Positions 1 to 11,667 are shown, counted from the first letter of the stretch. The stretch is DNA of 64,000 nucleotides from Spirochaetota bacterium (GCA_026398615.1 JAPLSN010000012.1:79122-143121), one strand, 5' to 3'. Notes: a model not told the origin generated them from the sequence alone. A program made the numbers and translations.

Positions 1-2
1 CC

Positions 3-1124
3 GCCACCGGTTCCGACGAAAAAGCGGAGGACGAAGCCCTCTCGGCGCTCAAAGCCCTCGCAGCGGAAATCCGCTCCTTCGGCGGCATGGCCCGCGCGGA
101 CGCCGATGGCGTCTCCTGGCAGTTCGCCTGCGCGACCACCCAGAAGGGAACCCTTCACGACGTGACGTCCGCCTTCTCGACCCTCAAGCCCGGCATTCCC
201 TTTTCGAAGTACGCCGAAGGAGGCAAGCTCGTCTCCGTCGTGTGGAACTATCCGCCCGAAGTGGCCAAGATCGTCCAGAAACTGTACGCCCAGGCGTTCG
301 CTTCCCTCGGTGAAAGTTTCATCGCCTACTTCAACAAGGTCGGCGAGATGAACGCCTTCATCGGCTCCAACGCGGCCATGTCCTTCGATTTCTCCATCGA
401 TCCCAAATTCATGGCCGAAGCCGGCAACGCCCAGACGGCCCCGGCGCAGCGCGCCCTGCTCGACAAGTACCTCAGGATCAACCTCGCCTCCGTCTTCGAG
501 CTCAAGGATACCCAGGGGTACCGGAAACAGCTGGCTCCCTGGATGAAAGAGCTCCTCTCCGGCGAGCTCATGACGGGGCTCATGGCCCAGGTCGGCATGA
601 CCTTCAAGCCCGCACTCGAAGTTTCCACCGTGGACGGCTACCCGGTGGATTCCATCCGGCTCAACCTGGGCATGGACCCAAGCCGCCTGGAATCGATGGA
701 CAAGGACGGCCGCGACACGGTCGTCATGATCCTCGACTTCTTCAATGAAAAGCTGGGCATCCGCTACGCGTACCGGGACGGTCGCGCATACGGCGGTTTC
801 ATGACCGCCAAGGAAGCCGCCGCCTATGCCGGCAAGGACGTCGCGGTCAAGCGCATGGATTCGGCCAGGAGCTATGTTGCCTTCGCGAAGACCTTGCCCT
901 CTGACGCACGCCTGCTGGCATCGATCTCCTTCGGGCGGATCGCCTCCATCATGACGGCCGTCGCGCCGCAGTTCGTGTCGGGCATCGACGTGAACGCCCT
1001 CGGGGATGCCTATTTCTTCGGCGGCGTTTCCCGCGACGCGTTCTCGGCCGGCATGTGGCTCTCCGCGTCCGACATCGGCACGGCATCGGGACTCGTCATG
1101 ACCCTCATCGGCGGGGGGAAGTAA
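3..1124 (+). CDS. Unknown protein, 5' end outside the window
   Basis: The frame is open back to base 3, so the gene begins outside the window and the ATG at 87 is internal. At least 373 residues are visible, ending at TAA 1122-1124. I see no membrane segment and no catalytic motif that I recognise. The mixed hydrophobic and charged composition, with many Phe and Met, would fit a secreted or periplasmic protein, but any signal peptide lies off the window. A gap of about 200 bases with a short imperfect repeat follows before mazG. Coding is supported by length and GC-rich third positions. No function is assigned. Confidence 0.75.
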   Translation, partial: ATGSDEKAEDEALSALKALAAEIRSFGGMARADADGVSWQFACATTQKGTLHDVTSAFSTLKPGIPFSKYAEGGKLVSVVWNYPPEVAKIVQKLYAQAFASLGESFIAYFNKVGEMNAFIGSNAAMSFDFSIDPKFMAEAGNAQTAPAQRALLDKYLRINLASVFELKDTQGYRKQLAPWMKELLSGELMTGLMAQVGMTFKPALEVSTVDGYPVDSIRLNLGMDPSRLESMDKDGRDTVVMILDFFNEKLGIRYAYRDGRAYGGFMTAKEAAAYAGKDVAVKRMDSARSYVAFAKTLPSDARLLASISFGRIASIMTAVAPQFVSGIDVNALGDAYFFGGVSRDAFSAGMWLSASDIGTASGLVMTLIGGGK

Positions 1125-1186
1125 GGCTTTTATCGCGGTACTCCCGCGACGCGCTCTTGCGGATCATCCCGAAGGGGCAGTCAAGA

Positions 1187-1248
1187 AACCACGGGGAGAA
1201 TGATTCAAGTCTCCCCTCTTTCCTCCCCTCCGTGTCTTCGCGGTGAAC
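1187..1248. repeat. Imperfect inverted repeat of the CCACGRRG type
   Basis: Between the first gene and mazG, AACCACGGGGAG on the left faces CTCCGTGTCTTCGCGGTGAA on the right. The words resemble the CGAAG/CTTCG repeat region at 21.2-21.35 kb in this window. Function unknown; it could fold in mRNA and act as a weak terminator. Confidence 0.4.
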
Positions 1249-1335
1249 CCTCCCGCGATTCTTGTCGGAAATGCGGGTTGATGGCGTTCAATGCCCCCTT
1301 GCCTGGACGAGGCTCTTGCGGGCACTATGCCAGGC

Positions 1336-3478
<2,143 letters not shown>

Positions 3479-3549
3479 CCGGCTGCCCGGAAACCCCGGG
3501 ATTTTTCCGCAGGCACGGGGCGGATACGGTTTATTTGGACCGGAAGCGC

Positions 3550-3579
3550 TTTACCGCGGCAGCCTGCCGAGGGTAGAGT
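3550..3579 (+). promoter_or_regulatory. Candidate promoter for the EamA gene, leaderless
   Basis: TTTACC and TAGAGT are 18 bases apart, and only 6 bases lie between the -10 box and ATG 3586. Transcription would begin at or near the start codon. No Shine-Dalgarno is visible. Confidence 0.4.
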
Positions 3580-3585
3580 CACGGC

Positions 3586-4509
3586 ATGTCGGAATCCAGG
3601 GCGTCCGCCTACACGGCGGGAGTGGTTACCGCCCTCGCATGGGGGCTTTCCTTCCTCAGCATCAAGGTATCGGTGGCGGTCCTTCCGCCCATGACCCTCG
3701 GCCTGGCCCGTTTCGTCATCGCATCGGCGCTCCTGCTGGCGATCGTAGCCGTGATGGGGTCCGATGCCGCAGGGCGCAGGGGGCTCTCCCGCCTGCGCTT
3801 CGAGGCGCGGGATTTCCCCTCGCTCGCGGGGGCGGGCCTCGTCGGGGTGACGATCTACTTCCTGTGCGAGAACAACGGCGTGCTCCTGCTCTCGGCGTCC
3901 GAATCGAGCATCATCATCGGGACGATCCCGGTCATCACCATGCTCTCCGAGCGGCTCTTCCTCGGGACCCGCCTGGCGAAGCTCCAGTACTTCGGATCGG
4001 CGCTGTCGGCCGGCGGCGTCATCCTCATCGTCGCGGAATCCCTCCACCTGAGCGCCGCGCCGATCGGCTACCTTTTCATGCTCGGCGCGGCCCTGTCCTG
4101 GGTCGGTTATTCCTTCATCACCCGCCCGGCACTCGCCAGGTACGGCCGCATCGAGACGACCTTCTGGCAGAGCGTATTCGGAGCGGCGGGATTCCTGCCC
4201 TTCGTGATTTTCGAGCGCACGGACTGGTCGCGCGTCGACGGTGTAATAGTCCTCAACGTCCTGTTCCTGGGCATCGTCTGTTCCGCGCTCGGCTACCTCC
4301 TGTACGTCCACAACCTGAAAATTCTCGGCGCGGGCGTGGCGAGCGTGTTCATCAACCTCATTCCGGTCGTTTCGGTCGTGTCATCGTTCTTCATCCTGGG
4401 GGAGCGGATGTCGGGATTCCAGGTCGCGGGAGCCGTCGTCGTCATCGCTGGGGTCTGGCTGGCCACGACGGGCGGAAAGCGACCCGTCATCGAGGACCCT
4501 CGGGCATAG
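3586..4509 (+). CDS. EamA/DMT-superfamily membrane transporter
   Basis: This is an inner-membrane exporter of the drug/metabolite transporter superfamily. The 307 residues form about ten hydrophobic helices arranged as two similar five-helix EamA repeats. The first repeat carries ALAWGLSFLSIK and the second ALSWVGYSFITRP. Typical family features include the helix around SESSIIIGTIPVITML and the C-terminal VNVLFLGIVCSALGYLLYV region. The substrate cannot be told from sequence. It stands alone between the mazG-glucosidase pair and a convergent gene. Confidence 0.9.
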   Translation: MSESRASAYTAGVVTALAWGLSFLSIKVSVAVLPPMTLGLARFVIASALLLAIVAVMGSDAAGRRGLSRLRFEARDFPSLAGAGLVGVTIYFLCENNGVLLLSASESSIIIGTIPVITMLSERLFLGTRLAKLQYFGSALSAGGVILIVAESLHLSAAPIGYLFMLGAALSWVGYSFITRPALARYGRIETTFWQSVFGAAGFLPFVIFERTDWSRVDGVIVLNVLFLGIVCSALGYLLYVHNLKILGAGVASVFINLIPVVSVVSSFFILGERMSGFQVAGAVVVIAGVWLATTGGKRPVIEDPRA

Positions 4510-4559
4510 CGCCGCCGGAAAGCGGAGCATCGCCGCCGGCGGCATGACGCGCGAACGAC

Positions 4560-6215
4560 TCAATATCCCTGCGACACGGCCCGGTTGGAGTCCTTCTGGC
4601 AGAGTTCGTTGTAGACGGGGCTGCGGAGCTTGAGCCTGTCCTTGGTCTCCTGGGAGAAGGGGATGTAGCGCCAGAAGATGCTCCGGATGTCCCGGTCGAG
4701 CTTCTGGATGCCCTGGCTTTCCTTGAAGATCCAGGCGACGTAGTCGGACACGAAGGCTTCCTTGACATCGCCCTTGAATTTCTTGGACAGGCAGTTCTGG
4801 TAGTAGTTCCCGGTCAAGCCTTCTTCCATCCAGAGGTAGGAAGACTTTTCCTTGGCGGTGGTCCACCTGAGGTCCGCGATGGCGTACACGATGGCCATCT
4901 GCAGGTTTTTCGGGTAAAGCGGCACGGCGATGCGCCCGCGGCTCGTGGCCCGGTTGTGGATGTCGAAGGGTTCCCAGCAGAAACCGGCGTCGCCGTAGCA
5001 GGGCACGATGATGACGTAGGGCACGATGCGGTTCATCGTCGTCTTGTAGGGCCGGTAGTAGGCTTCGATGTCGACGGTTTCCAGCCAGGCCATCCACTTG
5101 GCAAGGTTTTCCCTCGTCGCGACGTCCTGGAGCCCGCCGTGGAAGTATTCCTTGGCCAGGATGGGGAAGTGGTTCCCCTGCCGGCCGACGCAGATCTTGG
5201 CCATGTTCTTGACCGTCCCGAACTCCTGCTGGAAGGCGGCCAGGTCCACGCGGGTGTCCGCGCCCATGGCGTCCAGCTTTTCCTTCATCGACACGAGTTC
5301 GTCCGAAGCATTCTGGCAGTCCCGCAGGGTCTGCTGGAGTTCCTTGTCCGCCGCCAGCATGCGCTTGAGGATGTCGGAGAGCTCGCTCATGAATTTCTTC
5401 TGCCCGTCCGCGTAGAGCGTGTCCACGCCCTGGAACTCCGGTATGGGCGAATGCGAGCAGATGGCTTCGACCCGTTCCCTGAGGAGGGTTTCGAGGCTCC
5501 TCCTTTCCCCGGCCTTGGCGCGCATGACGCCTTCCGCGTTCTCCCGCTTGCCCTGGGACTTGGCGAGGATGGCGGAGAAACGGGAGCGGTCGTCGCGCTT
5601 TTCGTATTTCACGTCGTCCGAAGTGCTCGGCCCGATACGGCCGAGGGCGACTTCGCGGAGCCACTCGTCGAGATAGAAGAAGGGTTCGTCGGTGGTCTTT
5701 TTGAAGACGACGCGGTGGAGGATGTCCCTGATCTCGGACGTGAAGAGGTTGGGATGGAGGACGCCGAAGCGGAGCATGAGCTGCTTGGCCTGGGACATCT
5801 GGGGGGAGATGAGCTTCTGGGCGACCTTCGACGCGAGGTTCCAGTACGCAGCCGTCAGGTTCTGGCGGTACATCGTCCGGTCCTGGGGGTCGGTAGCCTG
5901 GATGAATTTCGTGAGGACAGTGTGAACGCGCTGGGCTTCGTCGCCCTCTCCCGCGAGAGTCTTCTTGTAGAATTCGGGATCGGCGAACCAGGACGCCGGC
6001 TTTTCCTCCTCCATCCGGGCGGGGACCTCGATATTCTTTTTCGTGAGGTCCGTGACCGCTCCGGGGCCGGTTTCGTCCGCCGCAGCGCTGGCTTCGTCCC
6101 TGAAAAGCGACGAGAAATCGGGCCGACCGTCCGAAGGCCTTGACGTTTCCTTGGGCGTGTATTCCTCGAGCCCTTCGAGGAGACCCGCAATCTCGGGATC
6201 GAGCTGGTCCGACAT
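4560..6215 (-). CDS. Unassigned 551-residue cytoplasmic protein
   Basis: This long protein has no signal peptide or membrane helix. Its N-terminus is acidic and low in complexity (about residues 1-75). A helical region follows, with a likely coiled coil at about 270-320 in the K-E-L-Q-Q-T-L-R part. The C-terminal 200 residues are richer in aromatic residues (VPYVIIVPCYGDAGFCWEPF, KSSYLWMEEGLTGNYYQN). The last part looks like a folded alpha/beta domain, and the WMEEGLTGNYYQ segment recalls, without the HExxH, substrate-contact regions of gluzincin-like folds. I do not recognise a named family. It is convergent with the EamA gene and alone in its transcript. Confidence 0.85.
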   Translation of the reverse strand: MSDQLDPEIAGLLEGLEEYTPKETSRPSDGRPDFSSLFRDEASAAADETGPGAVTDLTKKNIEVPARMEEEKPASWFADPEFYKKTLAGEGDEAQRVHTVLTKFIQATDPQDRTMYRQNLTAAYWNLASKVAQKLISPQMSQAKQLMLRFGVLHPNLFTSEIRDILHRVVFKKTTDEPFFYLDEWLREVALGRIGPSTSDDVKYEKRDDRSRFSAILAKSQGKRENAEGVMRAKAGERRSLETLLRERVEAICSHSPIPEFQGVDTLYADGQKKFMSELSDILKRMLAADKELQQTLRDCQNASDELVSMKEKLDAMGADTRVDLAAFQQEFGTVKNMAKICVGRQGNHFPILAKEYFHGGLQDVATRENLAKWMAWLETVDIEAYYRPYKTTMNRIVPYVIIVPCYGDAGFCWEPFDIHNRATSRGRIAVPLYPKNLQMAIVYAIADLRWTTAKEKSSYLWMEEGLTGNYYQNCLSKKFKGDVKEAFVSDYVAWIFKESQGIQKLDRDIRSIFWRYIPFSQETKDRLKLRSPVYNELCQKDSNRAVSQGY

Positions 6216-6377
6216 GATCGTTCCCTCCGCTACGGCCGCGCCGTGATTCGGCTGCTCGTTCGATTGTACCGCGCGCGGAGCGGGGAAGCAAGGCGCGAAC
6301 CGAGGCTTGGAAAAACCAGCGGACGCCCTTTCGAGGGCGTCCGCGTGCGGCCTTCGCGGCCTCGTCCAATTGATTTA

Positions 6378-6466
6378 CTGATCCTTACTAAAGTAAGGAA
6401 ACATGAATCATCCATTTTTCGTTCCCGCGAGGGGTAATTATTGACGATTCATGTTTCCTTTCCATT
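6378..6466. repeat. Palindromic repeat element, copy 1
   Basis: This copy contains a perfect small hairpin (CCTTAC, TAAA, GTAAGG) followed by an inverted pair, AAGGAAACATGAATC at 6395 and its complement ending at 6460, around a 35-base centre rich in CCATTTTTCG and CGCGAGGGG. A near-identical copy in opposite orientation is at 53335-53425. The element fills most of the 300-base gene-free stretch 6216-6517; the rest shows nothing further. Confidence 0.75.
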
Positions 6467-6517
6467 AAAATGATTAGGTAAGAAGGGTTTTTTGCCTGTC
6501 GGGTCGCGCTCAGGCGC

Positions 6518-6712
6518 TCAGGCGCTCAGGGGCATGATGTAACCGGTGCGGATGCAGGTGTCGAAGAGTTCGCGGCTCATGAACTCCTCCTGGACATCTT
6601 CCCAGTCTTCGTGGCGATGCACGATTCGGACGTAAAAACCATCCTCGATCTCGTCCATGAGTTCGAGCGTCGACGGAGTTTCGACGCCGCTCCTGATCGT
6701 GAAATGTTTCAT
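6518..6712 (-). CDS. Small unassigned 64-residue protein
   Basis: This is a short acidic protein without membrane segments. A strong ribosome-binding site (GAGGAGGAAGCG directly before ATG 6712) supports it as a real gene. The sequence has alternating charged and aromatic residues (EIEDGFYVRIVHRHEDWEDV) and resembles a small regulatory or adaptor protein, but no family is recognised. Its last codons lie in a tandem of the 9-base unit GCGCTCAGG, so the C-terminus may be variable in length between strains. Confidence 0.6.
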   Translation of the reverse strand: MKHFTIRSGVETPSTLELMDEIEDGFYVRIVHRHEDWEDVQEEFMSRELFDTCIRTGYIMPLSA

Positions 6713-6912
6713 CGCTTCCTCCTCGCGGGATACGATCCATCGGGACGCGTTTCCCGCCTGTTCCTATTTTCGGAAGCAAACCGGGGGCATTTTAGCGCGG
6801 AATGAGAAAAACAGCGCGGACGAACCGGCGGGAGCGCCTTCCGGGTTGACCCCGGATCCCGCGAAGCGCCATGAAGCGCCGTTCCCACCGGGGTTCAATC
6901 ATGGGGGAAACC

Positions 6913-7434
6913 TCAGGACGGTTCGTTGTAGTCCGAAACCGCTTCGCGCGCGAGCCGTTCGTAGGTGGACGCGCTGGAACGCACGCGTTCGAGGTCCCCG
7001 TCGGAAAGCGACCGTATCGCCCTGGCGGGGATTCCGACGATGAGCGATCGCGGAGGGAATTCCTTCCCCTGCGTGACGAGTGCTCCCGCGCCGACGACGC
7101 ACCCGTCGCCGATCTTCGCCCCGTCCAGCACGATGGCGCCCATGCCGATCATGCAGCCGTTGCCGATGACGCAGCCGTGGAGGACGGCGCGGTGGCCGAT
7201 CGTGACATCGTCGCCCACCAGGCAGGGGAAGCCCGGGTCCTCGTGGATGACGGCGCCGTCCTGGACGTTGCTCCGCCTGCCGATGCGCACCTGGTCGACG
7301 TCGGCGCGCAGCACCGCGCCGAACCAGACGCTCGAGCCTTCCGCCAGCGTCACGTCGCCGGCCACCTCAGCGTTCCACGCCACGAAGACGCCGTCGGCCA
7401 GCTCGGGTTTCCTGTTTCCTATCGAATGGACCAT
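6913..7434 (-). CDS. Gamma-carbonic-anhydrase-like hexapeptide-repeat protein
   Basis: This protein has the left-handed beta-helix fold of the gamma-carbonic anhydrase/YrdA/PaaY family and would be a cytoplasmic trimer. Hexapeptide turns run through most of the protein: SSVWFGAVLRADVDQVRIG, SNVQDGAVIHED, DVTIGHRAVLHGCVIGNGCM, AKIGDGCVVGAGALV. The metal-site histidines of the family match IHED, GHRAVLHGC and neighbours. The start at ATG 7434 is set by GGAGGTCC seven bases upstream; the longer reading start at 7464 lacks this. At 173 residues it has the usual length. True anhydrase activity cannot be inferred from the motif alone. Confidence 0.9.
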   Translation of the reverse strand: MVHSIGNRKPELADGVFVAWNAEVAGDVTLAEGSSVWFGAVLRADVDQVRIGRRSNVQDGAVIHEDPGFPCLVGDDVTIGHRAVLHGCVIGNGCMIGMGAIVLDGAKIGDGCVVGAGALVTQGKEFPPRSLIVGIPARAIRSLSDGDLERVRSSASTYERLAREAVSDYNEPS

Positions 7435-7587
7435 GTCGGACCTCCGGTGCGTGGAGCATATCATGTAGCGCGGTTTTCAGGCGATGCGGATCGAGGCGGG
7501 GGATTGAAACGCGCCTTGTTTTCGAACATCATCTCACTGTCGCGTTCCGGCATGCCGCGGGCGCGTTCCACGATGGAGGGACGAAAC

Positions 7588-9390
7588 ATGAGGCGGAAGT
7601 CCGGCACCGTATCGACGATCCTGCGCGCCGTCGCTGTGGCGGCGGTCGTCCTGGCGTTCGCGTCCTGCGGGCAGAAACCGTCGGGACAGGCTCCCGGCCC
7701 GGGCGTCCAGGCTCCGGGTACCGGCCAACCGGCGGCTTCCCGGTCATCGGCGGATCCAGGCACCACGCCGGGCGATTCTTCCTCCGGCGGCGCCACGGCC
7801 GCCCCCGGATCTCCCGCCCTGCCGCAAACCGGATCCTCCGGACCGGCCTCTCCGACGCCCGCGGCATCGCCGCCGCCCGCCGCTCCCGTCAATCCGCAAA
7901 CCGGACCGGCGGCTCCGTCCGCGACGGCGCCCACCGTCGATTACGCCGTGATGAAAAACGTCACGGTGCCGGATCCGAAGATACTGCTGCCTTCGGGCGT
8001 ATACCTGAAAGGGCAGACCGTCCAGCTGGGCTGCGACCTCAAGGAAGCGCTCATCCGGTATACGCTCGATGGTTCCAGTCCCGGGCCAGGCGTCGGTTTC
8101 GCGTACTCGGGACCCGTCAAACTCGATGCGACCGCAGCGTTCCGCACCGTCGCCTACATTCCCGGAGGCAAGTCGTCGGCCATCGTCTCGGCCGAATTCT
8201 CCGTCGGCGAAGTCCACGTCGGGGGCAGGACCTCCGGCGCGGGCGCGGAAAACGGAACCAGGGCCGCACCCTTCGGCGCCGTATCCCGGGGCCTGTCCGA
8301 AGCCTTGGCCAAGGGCGCGGACACGGTGAAGGTGGCGGCGGGAACTTATACCGAAAAGATCGACATCACGGGCAACGTGACCATCCGCGGCGGTTATTCG
8401 TCCGATTTTTCCGAGCGGAATCCCGCCGCGAACGTTTCGATCCTGGCCGCTCCGGAAACTGCCGGGGCCACGCAGATAGCGCCGGGCTACGCGATCCGGT
8501 TTTCGGGCGCCCTCGTCGGCCAGAAGACCCTGCTGGAAGGCATGACGATCCGAGGCGGCGACGCGGCCTTCGCGACCGCCGTGCTGACGGCGGAACAGGC
8601 TGCCCCGCTGATCCGCGATTGCATGCTTGCAGGCGGCTTCGGCAGTTATTCCTACGGCCTTCGCGCCCTTTCCAAGTCCTCGCCGCGGCTGGAGCGCTGC
8701 CGAATCGACGGCGGCGAGGGGGGATCGAGCTTCGGCGTCTCCGCGGATTCCTCCGTGGTCATCTGCATTTCCTCGACCATCGCGGCGGGCACGGGCACCG
8801 TCGTTTCCTATGGCTTTTCCCTGACGGGCTCCCGGGCACAGGTTTCGGGCTGCGCGGTGGACGGCGGGAAAGCCAACGCTTCATACGGCGTGGCGTTGTA
8901 TTCTGCCGCCGGGGTCGCGCTCAATGGCTGCACGCTATCGGGAGGCGCCGGGAAGACCGCGTACGCCGTGTTCATCGCATCGTCGGATCCCGAGATCAGG
9001 AACTGCATCATCTTCGCCCGCGGGTCGGCGAAGTCCTACGGCGTCTACGAGAACTACGGGGATTCCGACCCGAAGGCGCTCGAAGCCAACTGTTTCTTCG
9101 ACTCGGCGACCGGGATCTACTTCGACGAGGATACGAAGAAGACTTTCGCCGGCGTGGACGCGAACGGGCAATTGGTCGCCGCGGAAGGGACGCTCATGAC
9201 GACGCCGCGCGGCCTGCGCAACATCGTCGAACGCCCGGCCCTCCAGGCGGCGCCCGATTTTCGGCCTTCGGGCGGTCTGCCCGCGTCGGTCACGCAAGGC
9301 GGCGTCGCGAGTCCCGCGGGCTTCGACCTCGACCGGGACGGAAAGAAGCGCAGCGCCCCATACTCGATCGGAGCCTACGAAATCGACTGA
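7588..9390 (+). CDS. Lipoprotein with chitobiase-like and right-handed beta-helix domains
   Basis: This is an exported lipoprotein. It has a signal peptide followed by lipobox FASC (about residue 25), then a Pro/Ala/Ser/Gly-rich linker to about residue 115. A domain of the chitobiase C-terminal type follows (YLKGQTVQLGCDLKEALIRY, then TLDGSSPGPG). A DUF1565/beta-helix region comes next, with repeated turns such as GMTIRGGDAAF, RLERCRIDGGEGG, VSGCAVDGGKA and EIRNCIIFARG. It ends with FDLDRDGKKRSAPYSIGAYE, a family-typical tail. GGAGGG seven bases before ATG 7588 decides the start. It is probably displayed on the outer membrane; ligand unknown. It lies beside another lipoprotein gene. Confidence 0.88.
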   Translation: MRRKSGTVSTILRAVAVAAVVLAFASCGQKPSGQAPGPGVQAPGTGQPAASRSSADPGTTPGDSSSGGATAAPGSPALPQTGSSGPASPTPAASPPPAAPVNPQTGPAAPSATAPTVDYAVMKNVTVPDPKILLPSGVYLKGQTVQLGCDLKEALIRYTLDGSSPGPGVGFAYSGPVKLDATAAFRTVAYIPGGKSSAIVSAEFSVGEVHVGGRTSGAGAENGTRAAPFGAVSRGLSEALAKGADTVKVAAGTYTEKIDITGNVTIRGGYSSDFSERNPAANVSILAAPETAGATQIAPGYAIRFSGALVGQKTLLEGMTIRGGDAAFATAVLTAEQAAPLIRDCMLAGGFGSYSYGLRALSKSSPRLERCRIDGGEGGSSFGVSADSSVVICISSTIAAGTGTVVSYGFSLTGSRAQVSGCAVDGGKANASYGVALYSAAGVALNGCTLSGGAGKTAYAVFIASSDPEIRNCIIFARGSAKSYGVYENYGDSDPKALEANCFFDSATGIYFDEDTKKTFAGVDANGQLVAAEGTLMTTPRGLRNIVERPALQAAPDFRPSGGLPASVTQGGVASPAGFDLDRDGKKRSAPYSIGAYEID

Positions 9391-9514
9391 AATCGGCGCT
9401 CGCCCGGTCAGGCCGCAGCTGCGGGGCGTGAAGGTCCTTTCCTGCGGATACCGGGCCGTCCAGCCGGGCGGGAAGGGGCAGCTCCGCCGTTACAGACGGT
9501 GGAGGTACCCCGAC

Positions 9515-10579
9515 ATGATCCACTGCTTCAAGACTGTTTCCCTGGCGGCGCGGCGTGCGGCGGGATTCGCCGGCATGGCGGCCTTCCTGTGGGCTTCGGC
9601 GTGCGCGTGTGCGCCCGAGATCGTCGAAAATGCCTTTACCCCCGGCGACCTGACGCCCCCGACGCTCGTTTCGTGGTCGGTCGATTCATCCCGATCCCTG
9701 TCCTTCGTGTTCGACGAGGATGTTTCCGCCGATGCGGATGACTTCAACGTGGACGGGGGCCTCGCGCCGGACCTGGTGACGGCCGCCGGCCGCATCGTCA
9801 CCGTGGGGCTGGATGGCGACCAGCAACTCGGAACACATTACGCGGCAGCAGGCCTGGTCGCCGATGCCGCGGGGAACACCAGCCGCTTTGTCGTGCCGTT
9901 TTCAGGCTACAATTCCCGCGTTCCCGTCCTCGTCATCAACGAGATACTCTGCGAAGGTTCGTCCACCCATCCGGATGTCCTCGAATTGCGGGCGAAGAGC
10001 GCGGGCAACATCGCGGGCGTCGTGTTTATTGTTGGGGCGGCGGGAGCCGAGACCCTGCGCTACGATTTTCCCGCCGCTGAAGTGGCCCCGGGCGATTTCA
10101 TCGTGCTGCACCTGAAGCCGTCGGGAACGGCAGACGAAGTCGACGAAACGGGCGGCACCGCCGTCTCGGGCGGTGCGGACGCCACTCCGGGCGGCAGGGA
10201 TTTCTGGTTCAGGGAAGCGGGCGGCGGCTTGCCGAACGCGAACGGGGTCCTCGTCCTCCACGCCGCCATGCCCGGCAGGATCATCGACGCGGTCGCATAT
10301 TCCGAGCGGACGAGCCAGTCGGACTCCAAGTACGGGGGGTTTGGCACGCAAGCATTCAGGACCGCGGTGGAAACGGTCGTCGAAGTCGGGGCGTGGTTGA
10401 AACGGGAATCGAACGCGCGGCCGGAGGACTGCGTCCCGAGCGGGAGCACGACGAGCACGAGGACGATCTGCCGTTCTTCCGGGTCCGATGACGGCGATCA
10501 GGCGGAGGACTGGCATATCGCGCCGTCCCGCGGCGCCACGATCGGGGCGACCAACACCGACGAGGTCTACACGCCCTGA
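9515..10579 (+). CDS. Lamin-tail-domain lipoprotein
   Basis: This is a secreted lipoprotein. The signal peptide ends in a cysteine-rich region (ASACACAP, lipobox cysteine near residue 28). An Ig-like or Big_5-type domain at about 45-125 contains PPTLVSWSVDSSRSLSFVF. A lamin-tail-type domain starts with VPVLVINEILCEGSSTHPD and continues through GDFIVLHLKPSG. GGAGGT nine bases upstream selects ATG 9515 rather than an earlier in-frame ATG. Proteins of this layout act as surface adhesins or scaffold parts in many environmental bacteria; the exact role is not readable here. Confidence 0.8.
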   Translation: MIHCFKTVSLAARRAAGFAGMAAFLWASACACAPEIVENAFTPGDLTPPTLVSWSVDSSRSLSFVFDEDVSADADDFNVDGGLAPDLVTAAGRIVTVGLDGDQQLGTHYAAAGLVADAAGNTSRFVVPFSGYNSRVPVLVINEILCEGSSTHPDVLELRAKSAGNIAGVVFIVGAAGAETLRYDFPAAEVAPGDFIVLHLKPSGTADEVDETGGTAVSGGADATPGGRDFWFREAGGGLPNANGVLVLHAAMPGRIIDAVAYSERTSQSDSKYGGFGTQAFRTAVETVVEVGAWLKRESNARPEDCVPSGSTTSTRTICRSSGSDDGDQAEDWHIAPSRGATIGATNTDEVYTP

Positions 10580-10611
10580 TCCGACGGGCGGCGGCGGTAG
10601 CGCCGCTCCCG

Positions 10612-11427
10612 CTATTCGGCGATGCCGAAGGACGCGGCGGCCTTCCCACCGTCGCCGTAGATCTTGAAGAGGTCGCCTGAAGTCCAGCGAGGCGGGTTTT
10701 TCGGGTTTCCCTGCCAGGACGCCATGTAAAGGGGCGAGTTGATGATCTTGCCATTGGCGTCCCTGGAGACACCCGGGTTGCCCAGGTTCATGAACTCGAT
10801 CGTCACGCCCTTGAAGATGTTGGCGTGGATGTAGTGCGCGGTGCCGTCCCCGTCGATCTTGAGGATGACGCCCGCGTGCGTGAGCGGATCGTTGCCGAAT
10901 GTGCCGTCCCCGTTCCGGTCCCAGGTGTCGTCCCAGAATACGACGTCCCCCGCCTCGGGGGTCCTGGCATCCCGGAGCGCGCCCCTGTCCTCGAGGCTTG
11001 CGTAGAGCCTGGCGACGCCGTTCCCGTCGTACTTGCCGAAGTCCACGGTGATGTCGACGCCGGCGCCCCAGAAGAGGGCCGACACCGTGCCGATGCAGTC
11101 CATGTCGAAGCTCTTCCCGGCCACGAGGACGCCTTTCTGGCCGTACTTGACGCCGATCACCCCGGTCGCCGTCGCAAGGAGCCGTTCCCTGAACCGGGCG
11201 AGGGCTTTGGCATCGGCGGTTCCCGCATCCTGCGAGAGCTTGACCGCCCCGGTGTCCGCGCCGGCGGACGGAACCGCCATGGAACCCGGCGCTTCGACAG
11301 GCACGGCCGGTTTGTCGGCCCGCGCGGCGGATCCGGTGGCGCAGGCCGACAGGACCGCGATGAGGAACGAGGCGGGGGCGACGACGGCCGCGCGACGCGT
11401 CATCCGTACGGCGAATGACTGTTTCAT
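10612..11427 (-). CDS. NlpC/P60- or CHAP-like lipoprotein, possible cell-wall peptidase
   Basis: This is a putative periplasmic peptidoglycan hydrolase. The lipoprotein signal ends in VLSACATG (cysteine near residue 30), then a linker. A papain-like core is visible: DMDCIGTVSALFWGAGV supplies the cysteine, GDVVFWDDTWD the typical GD[VL]VFW strand, and LTHAGVILK the histidine. The insert DRNGDGTFGNDPL between them resembles a calcium-binding loop. ATG 11427 follows a TATACT box with a gap of only seven bases. At 271 residues it is complete. Activity rests on the Cys-His pair, which is present. Confidence 0.75.
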   Translation of the reverse strand: MKQSFAVRMTRRAAVVAPASFLIAVLSACATGSAARADKPAVPVEAPGSMAVPSAGADTGAVKLSQDAGTADAKALARFRERLLATATGVIGVKYGQKGVLVAGKSFDMDCIGTVSALFWGAGVDITVDFGKYDGNGVARLYASLEDRGALRDARTPEAGDVVFWDDTWDRNGDGTFGNDPLTHAGVILKIDGDGTAHYIHANIFKGVTIEFMNLGNPGVSRDANGKIINSPLYMASWQGNPKNPPRWTSGDLFKIYGDGGKAAASFGIAE

Positions 11428-11638
11428 GATCACCAGTATAAGATCTTCCGCGGGCGCCGACCATGAAAAATCGGCCAAACCCGGGCAGCCCGGGGTGACG
11501 CTGTCGTGGGGGTTCACCGATACCCGATGTACCCGCGTTGTACCTCCCGTCGCCGAGCCTCCCCGTGGGTCGGCCCCGCGATCTGTCTTGATGGCAGGGT
11601 ATGTCCCTTCCGGACGGCAGGTTCGCGCTCCTGCGAGG

Positions 11639-11667
11639 TTGACGGATGGACGCACGGACACAATAAT
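11639..11667 (+). promoter_or_regulatory. Promoter of the M20 peptidase gene, leaderless
   Basis: TTGACG and AATAAT are separated by exactly 17 bases. Only seven bases lie between the -10 box and ATG 11675, so transcription should start at the ATG. The 250-base divergent region (11428-11674) shows no other clear signal apart from the minus-strand TATACT at 11435-11440. Confidence 0.55.
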
